A stretch of DNA of 33,286 bases from a virus. The first letter of the stretch is position 1. Each line of letters opens with the position of its first letter. Both the position numbers and the translations under genes were made by a program. A model generated the notes under the pieces. That model was not told where the DNA came from, ran no database searches, and saw only the letters and a program-made list of their open reading frames with translations. Where the stretch lies: the IMG/VR virus record IMGVR_UViG_3300031886_000019, positions 1 to 33,286 of that record; one strand, 5' to 3'. Positions 16,254 through 22,992 of the stretch are shown one piece after another.

Positions 16254-16439
16254 ATGGAACAGACAGAAATTTCACCGGATGAATTAATCTTAGCTTATGG
16301 TGAAGTTAACATACAAAATCGTATGTTAGAAAAAGCTCTACGTGTAAAGGATCAAAAGATTCTACAGTTAGAAGAGCAGCTAAAATTTTATGATGATAAG
16401 CTATGGGAAGAGTCTGTTACTCCATTGGATACAGACTAA
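16254..16439 (+). CDS. short coiled-coil protein ending the rightward arm
   Basis: A 61-residue acidic protein with heptad-like leucines from about residue 20 to 50. It starts one base after the holin stop, so it is probably co-translated; such partners can be spanin-like or holin regulators, but this one has no signal peptide or membrane helix. Only 7 bp separate its stop from the convergent glycosylase stop, leaving no room for a terminator. Confidence 0.55.
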   Translation: MEQTEISPDELILAYGEVNIQNRMLEKALRVKDQKILQLEEQLKFYDDKLWEESVTPLDTD

Positions 16440-16446
16440 TCGAGCC

Positions 16447-17046
16447 TTACCATATTAAATCATCTATGAGTTCTCGGAACTTTACTAAGTGCGAAGTAGT
16501 GTTTGGTATTTCATCACGGGAACGAGCTAAATAAGCAGGATGATATAGGGGCATTATATATGTTGGATGTGTGGAGTCCCACCAAGCCCGACGTATGTGT
16601 CCCTGTATCTGTCCTATTCCACCTTTGTTTGGAAACTCTATAAACTTATTGGTAGAGAACCTACCGAAAGTAATAACACCCTTTGGTTTTATAAGTTGTA
16701 ATTGTTGATCGAGCCATGGTGCACACGATTCTATCTCGTGCTGTTTAGGGTCAGGGTTTCCATCACCTACCCAACACTTAACCATATTAGTTATATATGT
16801 GTCGGCTCGTGAGTACCCTGCGTTTTGTAGTAGCTGTGTCAGGAGTTGCCCAGAGTAACCAATAAAGGGTTTACCTGTGCGATTCTCTTGATCTCCCGGA
16901 GCTTCTCCTATCACAACAATGTCAGCGTTTACTGGACCTTCCCCTGCTACACCAAACGTTCTATTGTTATGTAGTCCACACTGGCGACAGGCTTTAATCC
17001 TATTCTCTATATCAGATAATTGGGTAGATGGATCCTTTACGTTCAT
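16447..17046 (-). CDS. uracil-DNA glycosylase, family 4 (Fe-S)
   Basis: Removes uracil from DNA, starting base-excision repair. The 199-residue protein has the family 4 layout: ACRQCGLH (C20, C23), then GEAPGDQENRTGKPFIGYSG (residues 47-66, the water-activating motif), YITNMVKC (C91), ESCAPWL (C108) and LYHPAYLARS (H169, uracil-binding loop). The four cysteines fit a [4Fe-4S] cluster. Length is normal. It lies at the end of the leftward operon after ribonucleotide reductase, a pairing that keeps uracil out of newly made phage DNA. The start has only a weak purine run and overlaps the end of the preceding mini-ORF. Confidence 0.9.
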   Translation of the reverse strand: MNVKDPSTQLSDIENRIKACRQCGLHNNRTFGVAGEGPVNADIVVIGEAPGDQENRTGKPFIGYSGQLLTQLLQNAGYSRADTYITNMVKCWVGDGNPDPKQHEIESCAPWLDQQLQLIKPKGVITFGRFSTNKFIEFPNKGGIGQIQGHIRRAWWDSTHPTYIMPLYHPAYLARSRDEIPNTTSHLVKFRELIDDLIW

Positions 17047-17149
17047 ACAACGCCTTTCTGTTCATTCGTGATATCCATGCTCCGAAGTGCATGTCCCTTG
17101 GTTTACCTGCCAAGAGTTTTTGGTATTCTTCTATACTTATTTCAAACAT
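17012..17149 (-). CDS. mini-ORF between ribonucleotide reductase and glycosylase (45 aa)
   Basis: A 45-residue frame starts at ATG 17149, with GGGAGGGG about 12 nt upstream, and ends inside the first codons of the glycosylase (35 bp overlap). It encodes MFEISIEEYQKLLAG, then a basic helical part and a WISRMNRKALYE stretch. It fills an otherwise empty 123-bp gap in the operon. No family is recognised. The long overlap and loose spacing leave some doubt. Confidence 0.5.
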   Translation of the reverse strand: MFEISIEEYQKLLAGKPRDMHFGAWISRMNRKALYERKGSIYPII

Positions 17150-17169
17150 TAGATAATTGGATCCCCTCC

Positions 17170-19149
17170 CTATATTGCACAAGCGTCACCATCACAGTAC
17201 AGGTCAGCTTGTTTATCGCCATCACCAATAACAGATAGTGCCAGTGGTTGTAGGTTTTGTTTCTTAGCGTTGTATACCTCTTCGGTAATGCCTTCATAGG
17301 GAGCTTGTTGGTATGTACCACTAGGACTGAGGGGTAGGAACGCTATATCCTTTACCTTATCCTTACTCCAGTTAATCATATCGGCCAGTTGTTCTGGTCC
17401 GTATTCTTCTTTATCAAACTTAACAGTAGCACTTACGGCGTTGTCTGCCCAGAATCTAGCTACGTCAGCTATCAACCCTAGGTGTTCCATAGGCTCTACG
17501 TCTGATTCAGAACGCACACCTACACCTGCATCTACAGGGAACTCAACCACTACAGAGTTAGTAGGGTCAATGGCAGCAGGTTCTACATGATATCCTGCCG
17601 ATTGTAATCTATCTACAAGAGGGCTATTGTCAGCTAGTGTGACACGTCTAATATGGAATCGTCCTTCGACATTGTAATGTATCCCGGGGGTTACACCGGC
17701 TACTAGAGACACCGTACCACTAGGCTTTACTGAGGTCCTACGGACGCTGGTGGGTACGTTGAACCACTGTGAGTATATTCTGTCATAGTCACCACTCCAA
17801 TGGTAGCCATGGTCCATCCAATCCTTAAGTACTTCTCTACCATGTTCCCCCACAAATTGTGTGATACCTGTAAGTGATAGGCCAATACGTCGATTATCCC
17901 CCATGATTTCTCTAGAGGTTTCATCTTCTATATTGTTTGAGGCAAGGGTAACAGTCTTACCATATAGGTAGGCGAACTTGATAACTCTTCTGAACTCTTC
18001 CTTACTCTTAATATGAGGTAAGTAGATTTCAACGAGCGTACACATTTCTTTGTGTCCTAAAGGCTGCTCACCACATGGGTTAAAGCCTATCGCATGTTCA
18101 TCTGTTGTATCTATTATACCATTCATTCGACCATAGTTGTGTACATTATCTAACCAAGCAAATCCCGGCTCACCATTGTGCCATGTGCGCTCAGCTAATC
18201 TGCTAACGTCCGACTCAGGTGTTATGAACACACTGTTATTAGATGCCCAACCATAATCAATACGCTCAGGGTACTTGTTGTAATCCTTGAGGTCGATAAA
18301 GGTCTCATCGTCTTCTTGACCAAAGGCTATTTCAGCAGAGCGTCGAACATTACCTGCTATAACACAGCGTCCAATCATGTTTGCTAAGTCTACTATCTCT
18401 CTAGTACCTAGTTTTCTGCCAGAACATTTATCAAGCACTGCTCGAATAGATATGTGTAGCTGCCTAAGAGGGTCAGGTCCACTAGCAATCCCACCAAATC
18501 CATTGATAGGTTCCCCCTTTGCACGTATCTTACTGTAATCAAATTCAATTGTAGCCATACGTTCTGGTACGATATACGAATTAATTAATAACTCAACTGA
18601 TTTAACCCATCCCTCTCTTGTATCAGGTATCTCTATAACAGCTACAGGCTTTGAAGGTTTGATTACTTTTATAATATCTTTACCATCTGTATCAAAACCA
18701 ACACCTACCCCTAGCATACTCATGTGCATTATCCAAGAGAAGAATGAACCTTTTTCTTTATGGAGATACTTAGAAGAGATGAACGCACAGTTCTGTAGAC
18801 ACTCAGATACGCCTCTGTTCATTACAAAGTCAGTACCCATCATCCATAAGCCACGCCCGGGAGGTGACCACTTCATCCTAAACATTAAATCAAACGCTTC
18901 TTGTGCTGAACGCTGTGCTTTATCAGAGTTCCATGACTGAGAGGGCATATGATCTTGTTGTACTTGGTACATACCATTGATAACACGCTCACATACATCG
19001 TGCCATTTCTCCATACCATTTGTTTTAGGGTTATCAGAACGTGAATATGTCCTAAAAAAGACTACTTCACCTAGTCCACTCCACCCAAAATCAGGTTGTA
19101 ATTCTTTATATGTGTCTAAAAATGTTTGATTTAGGACAAAGGTAGCCAT
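17170..19149 (-). CDS. nrdJ: adenosylcobalamin-dependent (class II) ribonucleoside-triphosphate reductase
   Basis: Reduces ribonucleotides to deoxyribonucleotides with a B12 radical, without oxygen dependence. The 659-residue protein resembles the monomeric RTPR type (Lactobacillus leichmannii, 739 residues). Key features are C121 in LQNCAFIS (redox cysteine), GVGVGFDTDG, NVRRSAEIAFG, the N-P-C-G-E motif at 357-361 with thiyl C359, the VKPSGTVSLVAGVTPGIHY phosphate loop, and a C-terminal C-D-G-D-A-C pair (C652, C657) for re-reduction. AGGAGG lies 5 nt before the ATG. A promoter with a large dyad lies upstream. It indicates a host that makes or imports cobalamin. Confidence 0.93.
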   Translation of the reverse strand: MATFVLNQTFLDTYKELQPDFGWSGLGEVVFFRTYSRSDNPKTNGMEKWHDVCERVINGMYQVQQDHMPSQSWNSDKAQRSAQEAFDLMFRMKWSPPGRGLWMMGTDFVMNRGVSECLQNCAFISSKYLHKEKGSFFSWIMHMSMLGVGVGFDTDGKDIIKVIKPSKPVAVIEIPDTREGWVKSVELLINSYIVPERMATIEFDYSKIRAKGEPINGFGGIASGPDPLRQLHISIRAVLDKCSGRKLGTREIVDLANMIGRCVIAGNVRRSAEIAFGQEDDETFIDLKDYNKYPERIDYGWASNNSVFITPESDVSRLAERTWHNGEPGFAWLDNVHNYGRMNGIIDTTDEHAIGFNPCGEQPLGHKEMCTLVEIYLPHIKSKEEFRRVIKFAYLYGKTVTLASNNIEDETSREIMGDNRRIGLSLTGITQFVGEHGREVLKDWMDHGYHWSGDYDRIYSQWFNVPTSVRRTSVKPSGTVSLVAGVTPGIHYNVEGRFHIRRVTLADNSPLVDRLQSAGYHVEPAAIDPTNSVVVEFPVDAGVGVRSESDVEPMEHLGLIADVARFWADNAVSATVKFDKEEYGPEQLADMINWSKDKVKDIAFLPLSPSGTYQQAPYEGITEEVYNAKKQNLQPLALSVIGDGDKQADLYCDGDACAI

Positions 19150-19198
19150 TGCATCCTCCTTGGATGTAAAAATTTTGCTAGGGATTCAGTGGAAAAGT

Positions 19199-19256
19199 AC
19201 TGATATACTTATTATATCAGTTAATTGTTTCCATTATGTTTCGGGAATGTTTCGGG
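19199..19256 (-). promoter_or_regulatory. extended -10 promoter, dyad and direct repeats before ribonucleotide reductase
   Basis: On the - strand TG-A-TATAAT (19219-19211) is a perfect extended -10 with no good -35. It lies inside a perfect dyad on the + strand, ACTGATATA (19199-19207), CTTAT, TATATCAGT (19213-19221). Upstream are two copies of ATGTTTCGGG (+ strand 19236-19245 and 19247-19256) repeating every 11 bp, one helical turn. Transcription would begin near 19204, leaving a leader of about 55 nt. The layout suggests an operator over the -10 and an activator bound at the repeats. No NrdR box was seen. Confidence 0.6.
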
Positions 19257-19265
19257 TATGTTATA

Positions 19266-19667
19266 TTAGTAGAATTTACTCAACGCTTTTTCATGTACGG
19301 ACATAAAACTTTCTAAGTAGAGGTTAGTTACTTCACTTACACATTTTTCTATTACATTAATAGCTTCATTACGTCGTGATGACGGGGTTTGTTCAATGAT
19401 CCAATCATGTATATCTGCCATACGTACATGGAATAGCTCATGTATTATTGTTCTAGTGTACCGTTCTCTATCTGTAACTAGGCTTGGTTTAATAATGATA
19501 GTAGCGTCACGGTAGTGGGGTATCCAGGAAGTAGTAGCTTCTATTCTCTTGTCTCTCTCTTGCTTGGTAGGTAGCACCACACTGATAGACCACTGAGGTT
19601 CTAGTCCCATTGCATCTGCAATATAGTCTGTAAGGTCTTGAAACTTTTTCCAATCTTCTTTACTAAT
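19266..19667 (-). CDS. SprT/IrrE-like zinc metallopeptidase domain protein, probable AUU start
   Basis: A protein of 133 residues if read from AUU at 19667. It carries TRTIIHELFHVRM, an HExxH zinc site, and helices after it, like small SprT or IrrE-type peptidase domains in phages. Substrate unknown. The first ATG (19610) has no Shine-Dalgarno, and the 19 codons before it encode a convincing N-terminus beginning SKEDWKKFQDLTDYIADA. No ATG, GTG or TTG occurs in that stretch. ATT at 19667 comes 3 nt after the TAG of the preceding gene, suggesting coupled initiation at a rare start. With ATG 19610 the protein would be 114 residues. Confidence 0.75.
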   Translation of the reverse strand: MSKEDWKKFQDLTDYIADAMGLEPQWSISVVLPTKQERDKRIEATTSWIPHYRDATIIIKPSLVTDRERYTRTIIHELFHVRMADIHDWIIEQTPSSRRNEAINVIEKCVSEVTNLYLESFMSVHEKALSKFY

Positions 19668-19669
19668 TT

Positions 19670-20242
19670 CTAGTTTATCAAGTCTTGCAGATTCAGTTGG
19701 TTTGGACCCTCTGGAGGATCTCCATAAAACTTGGTTGTCGATATTAAAAATTGTATATCTCCTTCGATATTAAATACTGGTTCATTGTCTAAGTATAATT
19801 CTGTAAGCCCACCTCTTTTAAGTACCTCAACCTTTTGTTCAAATAGAGCTTGAAGTTCTATTAGATCACTTGCCGGTTCCATAGGGTGACAGTTACCTAA
19901 GTCTTGATTAGGACTAAATGCAATCATATACTTATAATCATTTTTAGTTGCGTAATCGTGTATTCTAGCATATGTAGCTGATACGTGCATCATAAGATGG
20001 GGAGTTTCTGCAAGAGTTTTAAGTAGAAATAACATAAAAGGTTCTATTTCTACAGCTTCGATAGAAAAATCAACCTCTCCTGATTCTACAAATACAATAG
20101 AGATTATCCCATCATGGGGTTCGATATCATTTGCTATCTGTACATTAAGTAGGGGTGGATGGTTGTATGTTTCCTTCGACCCGTCCTTCCACATGAAGGA
20201 GGAACTGGGAAGGAAGTCGTCTCTTGTTATTTTCTTTACCAT
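19670..20242 (-). CDS. hypothetical protein in the recombination/reductase operon
   Basis: A 190-residue acidic, soluble protein with no cysteine pair or nucleotide motif I can recognise. It has a mixed alpha/beta composition, with a hydrophobic IEPFMLFLLKTL helix near residue 70 and an N-Q-D-L-G-N-C-H-P stretch in the second half. Its first 33 codons overlap the end of the preceding gene in another frame (98 bp). The ATG has no Shine-Dalgarno, only an A-rich tract, so initiation is probably coupled. The frame is intact and protein-like throughout. Confidence 0.65.
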   Translation of the reverse strand: MVKKITRDDFLPSSSFMWKDGSKETYNHPPLLNVQIANDIEPHDGIISIVFVESGEVDFSIEAVEIEPFMLFLLKTLAETPHLMMHVSATYARIHDYATKNDYKYMIAFSPNQDLGNCHPMEPASDLIELQALFEQKVEVLKRGGLTELYLDNEPVFNIEGDIQFLISTTKFYGDPPEGPNQLNLQDLIN

Positions 20243-20486
20243 TTTTTAATAAGTAATTATATACATGAGTCTTAATTACCTCTCCTATCTTATCATCATT
20301 AAGTACATCTTTCTGATCAAGCAAGGCTGTATTTATTGTAGGGCTTTCAAACCCATCAACAAGTAATGACCTTGGTACTTTGATAAGACTGTCTGGTAGT
20401 TTGGATAGTGATTCATACATAGAATCTGTTGGATCAATTACCCATCTTTGTTCTGTTTCGTCTTCTACTATTAATTGAGATACCAT
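20145..20486 (-). CDS. hypothetical protein overlapping its downstream neighbour by 98 bp
   Basis: A 113-residue protein whose N-terminal two thirds (VSQLIVEDETEQRWVIDPTD, then LPDSLIKVPRSLLVDGF) are clearly protein-like and cover 244 bp not used by any other gene. The last third overlaps the next gene in another frame and is basic and low in order, so a shorter functional core is possible. The start overlaps the end of the ERCC4-type nuclease by 16 bp. No family recognised. Confidence 0.6.
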   Translation of the reverse strand: MVSQLIVEDETEQRWVIDPTDSMYESLSKLPDSLIKVPRSLLVDGFESPTINTALLDQKDVLNDDKIGEVIKTHVYNYLLKNGKENNKRRLPSQFLLHVEGRVEGNIQPSTPT

Positions 20487-21172
20487 AATATTTCTTCTGC
20501 CGTCTTTTCTCCCACGCCTTTAACTGCCATGAGTTTTCCTTTATCGGAATTCGCTAACTTCTTTATACTACCAAACTCAGTGAGAAGTTGTTGAGCCATC
20601 TTAGGACCTACCCCTCTCATACCCATAAGAACTGTCCACTTAGATTGTGATCTAGGGGGAACAGCAAACGGCTTTGGAGACAAGGCCAAAGTATTATGCT
20701 CACTTCTACTTTCATACTTATACAAACTTAGTAGATGAAAGGGGAGGTACCAATCACTAGGATTGTACTCTACTCTAATTGCATGTGACTGTATCGTTCT
20801 GAGCTTAGATACAAACGCATCCGGTGAGTGTTGTAGATTAATCTTCTTAGTCTTAATCTTACCACCCTTCATCCACTGATAGTAACCATCCATCAACAAC
20901 ACTACTACGTCAGCATCCGTGTCAAGACAGCCATTCAATTGACGGGCTATCTTACTACCGGGATCTCTCATAGTAGGATTCGTTGAAGAGATGAAGTCTG
21001 TAGGAGTTTTTCTTTCTATTAGTACGGTACGAGATGTACCATCATCCTGAGTTATATCCATGCGATAGTCACCATAGTCTAGTTTTTCAACTGAGACAGG
21101 AATCTTAGAAGCCTTGAAAGCTTCTTGAACAAGTTGTATAGATCCCTGTTCTCGTGAGTCTATGGTTAGCAT
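20471..21172 (-). CDS. ERCC4/XPF-type structure-specific nuclease with HhH domain
   Basis: This 233-residue protein has the ERCC4 nuclease signature: TIDSREQ (D5, R7, E8), DYGDYRM (D35), LIERKTPTDF (E53-R54-K55, D59) and a following helix with a RQLNGCL segment. The C-terminal part (about 185-233) is a tandem helix-hairpin-helix: GMRGVGPKMAQQLL and AVKGVGEKTAEEIL. XPF/Mus81 relatives cut branched DNA such as flaps and forks. The phage version is a single-chain nuclease plus HhH2. It starts 3 nt after the ATPase stop, with no Shine-Dalgarno, so it is coupled. It likely resolves recombination or replication intermediates with the Sak4-like ATPase and the Cas4-like nuclease. Confidence 0.88.
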   Translation of the reverse strand: MLTIDSREQGSIQLVQEAFKASKIPVSVEKLDYGDYRMDITQDDGTSRTVLIERKTPTDFISSTNPTMRDPGSKIARQLNGCLDTDADVVVLLMDGYYQWMKGGKIKTKKINLQHSPDAFVSKLRTIQSHAIRVEYNPSDWYLPFHLLSLYKYESRSEHNTLALSPKPFAVPPRSQSKWTVLMGMRGVGPKMAQQLLTEFGSIKKLANSDKGKLMAVKGVGEKTAEEILWYLN

Positions 21173-21175
21173 TGA

Positions 21176-21964
21176 CTATGCGGGTAGTATAACTCGCCCT
21201 CCGTTTTCTTTCTCTGTTTCACAAGCATCGACGTATGTATTCCATAGGCCGTTCTCTATATCAAACTTAGTCCAAAGACTTGATTTATTATTACCAAGGT
21301 ATGGACGTACCTTATCTTTCATTGTGGCTATCTGGTAACTAACCGGAGCCATCTTAAGATTGAGTGCGAACACAGTATCAAAGCGTTGAGTATTACGTTT
21401 CTCACCGCCGGGTTTAAAGCCAGCCTGTTGCCACATAGCTGTAGTTTCTTGCACTGTTATATCTTTATCTTGACCGACACCTTCTATGCTTACAGGGTGT
21501 GCCCATGCTGTAGCTGCTACATGAAATGGTGCACGACCAGTAGCTACATCTAAGAAATCTTTGTTGTGCTTAGTCTTACACCAACCCCACTTGTCAATCC
21601 CGGGTGCTGAGGTGCCAAGGCGTAGTTCTTCTACTCTATTAGAGAGTGTAATACCATTGACCTTCATCTCATAATCAGCCTGTACTAAGTCCCAAGCTTT
21701 ATCTAACCCATCAATCATGAGCCAGTCACCGGCCTTAAGTACTTGCTTTGCTTTGTTAAACGAGTCAGCTAACTGATCCCAATTCAAACAACCCTCTACC
21801 TCTATCTCAAGGTCAGGGAACAAACCATCTAACAGTTTGCCAAGTTTATTTTCTAGGTCAATCATGAAGACCTTAGAACCGGGATGCTTATCTGCTATAT
21901 CTAACAGAGATGAGGATTTACCAGAGCTATCTGGACCTACTATTAATATTGTTTCTTTATACAT
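21176..21964 (-). CDS. Sak4-like RecA-family P-loop ATPase
   Basis: This 262-residue protein has a Walker A at the very N-terminus, VGPDSSGKSS (about 9-18), a VFMIDLENK strand, and a Walker B WLMIDGLDKAW (about 81-91). Short, Walker-A-first RecA-core proteins of this type are the phage Sak4 recombinases, which anneal or exchange ssDNA with help from an SSB. A putative ssDNA-binding protein lies just upstream in the operon (22993). No recA-type C-terminal domain is present. It overlaps the end of the Cas4-like gene by 8 bp. A DNA-repair role is likely; strand-exchange ability is inferred. Confidence 0.8.
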   Translation of the reverse strand: MYKETILIVGPDSSGKSSSLLDIADKHPGSKVFMIDLENKLGKLLDGLFPDLEIEVEGCLNWDQLADSFNKAKQVLKAGDWLMIDGLDKAWDLVQADYEMKVNGITLSNRVEELRLGTSAPGIDKWGWCKTKHNKDFLDVATGRAPFHVAATAWAHPVSIEGVGQDKDITVQETTAMWQQAGFKPGGEKRNTQRFDTVFALNLKMAPVSYQIATMKDKVRPYLGNNKSSLWTKFDIENGLWNTYVDACETEKENGGRVILPA

Positions 21965-22751
21965 AACTCAAACTTTCTACATTGACGGACACATTAGGTA
22001 ATGCATCACAGGGTAAGGAGCAGTTAGTACACCACCATCCAGGGGTAGGTGGAGTAATATCAGCTTCTAGAGAACGGATCACTGGTGGAATCATATCATT
22101 TAATAACCAATCAGTATGCCTCCTATCTCTAGTTGTGCTGCCCCACTCAATACGTGGAGCCTTTGTTTTTAAATATATAAACTGTACGAAGTGGACGTTT
22201 ACTTTATCCCATCCGCTTAGTGCAGCATACACAGTAGCCTGTAAATCTTGTTCAAGCCACCTAGTATTCATTGGACTGGTCTTAGTCTTCCAGTCTATTA
22301 TTGTATTAGGTTCCCCTATGTAGTCGATGTATCCATGCAGTGTGTACTTATCATCAATCGGATGTTCAATATGTTTCTCAGTTGCAATTGGATTAGTAAG
22401 GTAGGGGAACAGTTCATCGTACATGATTGGTACGAGAGAGACAGAATCTTCCATAGACTTTTCTATAAAATCATTCTGCCATGTACAACTATCTAATACG
22501 TTAGTACCATTCTCATCAAAGCCATTGTTCCATAGGTTTTCCATGTGTTCAATAGCAGTATGCGTATCAGGCCATTCACCTGATTCGATTTGTATATTGA
22601 TAATGTCTTCCATGAATTTGTGAACGATAGTTCCACGCACAGTATACTGTGTAGCTTCTCTCTCAAGTATTAGATTAGATAGCTTCTCTCGCTTAAATCT
22701 TTCCGGACACTCAGAGAATAATGATAACCCACTGTAAGATAATGTTGTCAT
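21957..22751 (-). CDS. Cas4/RecB-like PD-(D/E)xK exonuclease, possible Fe-S cluster
   Basis: This 264-residue nuclease starts LSYSGLSLFSECPERF (C15), then RGTIVHKFME (H44), LHGYIDYIG (D143), IIDWKTK (D153, K155), QATVYA (Q171, Y175) and a C-terminal WWCTNCSLPC (C241, C244, C248). H, D, DxK and QxxxY are the RecB/Cas4 catalytic set, and one N-terminal plus three C-terminal cysteines match the Fe-S arrangement of Cas4 and AddB. Such phage enzymes resect DNA ends for recombination. No Cas1/Cas2 or CRISPR is present. There is no Shine-Dalgarno before the ATG; a long structured leader ends 9 nt upstream instead, so translation may be controlled by that RNA. Confidence 0.85.
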   Translation of the reverse strand: MTTLSYSGLSLFSECPERFKREKLSNLILEREATQYTVRGTIVHKFMEDIINIQIESGEWPDTHTAIEHMENLWNNGFDENGTNVLDSCTWQNDFIEKSMEDSVSLVPIMYDELFPYLTNPIATEKHIEHPIDDKYTLHGYIDYIGEPNTIIDWKTKTSPMNTRWLEQDLQATVYAALSGWDKVNVHFVQFIYLKTKAPRIEWGSTTRDRRHTDWLLNDMIPPVIRSLEADITPPTPGWWCTNCSLPCDALPNVSVNVESLSYV

Positions 22752-22927
22752 AAATTTTTAATTGGTAGGCTCTTTAGAAATTACCAAGGATATGATTGCT
22801 CACATAAGGACTTATTCAGCGAGTTCCCCCTTCGCGTCACCTTAAACTTTGTCTCATATGATTGGGTATCATGTAAGTATGAGAGTTAGTAATCCTTGAT
22901 AATCTCTAAAGAGGCTACCAATCCTAT
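22752..22927 (-). ncRNA. candidate structured leader RNA with a 31-bp closing stem
   Basis: Read leftward, a 31-nt arm (22922-22892) pairs with another (22791-22761): 28 Watson-Crick pairs, two G-U wobbles and one C-C mismatch. Both wobbles pair only in the leftward transcript, which favours RNA function on this strand. The 100-nt interior has two more hairpins: UCUCAUA/UAUGAGA (22884-22878 with 22858-22852) enclosing UGAU/AUCA with a 6-nt bulge, and UAAGG/CCUUA (22844-22840 with 22809-22805) enclosing GCGA/UCGC around a purine-rich loop AGGGGGAAC. The RNA would start about 5 nt before the closing stem and end 9 nt before the nuclease ATG. It matches no riboswitch or ribozyme core I know. Confidence 0.65.
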
Positions 22928-22933
22928 ACATAT

Positions 22934-22962
22934 ATTGTAACACATATGCTGTAGATTGGCAA
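22934..22962 (-). promoter_or_regulatory. sigma70 promoter for the structured leader and recombination genes
   Basis: On the - strand TTGCCA (22962-22957), a 17-bp spacer and TACAAT (22939-22934) make a good sigma70 promoter. The start is expected near 22927, right before the long stem. It gives the nuclease, ATPase and ERCC4 genes their own transcript, separate from the helicase/SSB transcript upstream. Confidence 0.7.
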
Positions 22963-22992
22963 CCCCTTTGTCAGAGGAGTTTTACTAGTTAC

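Noticed and set aside
22761-22922. MITE or small transposon with 31-bp terminal inverted repeats
   Set aside because: No target-site duplication is visible, the arm differences keep pairing in only one transcript, and the element fits exactly between a promoter and a start codon.
22960-22980. Hairpin AACTCC...GGGGTT as a terminator for the SSB-like gene
   Set aside because: The stem is only 6 bp with a G-U pair, no U-run follows on the leftward strand, and it abuts the -35 of the next promoter.
22752-22992. Retron, CRISPR leader or group I/II intron
   Set aside because: No reverse transcriptase, Cas1/Cas2, repeat array or intron core motif is present. The Cas4-like gene alone does not indicate CRISPR.
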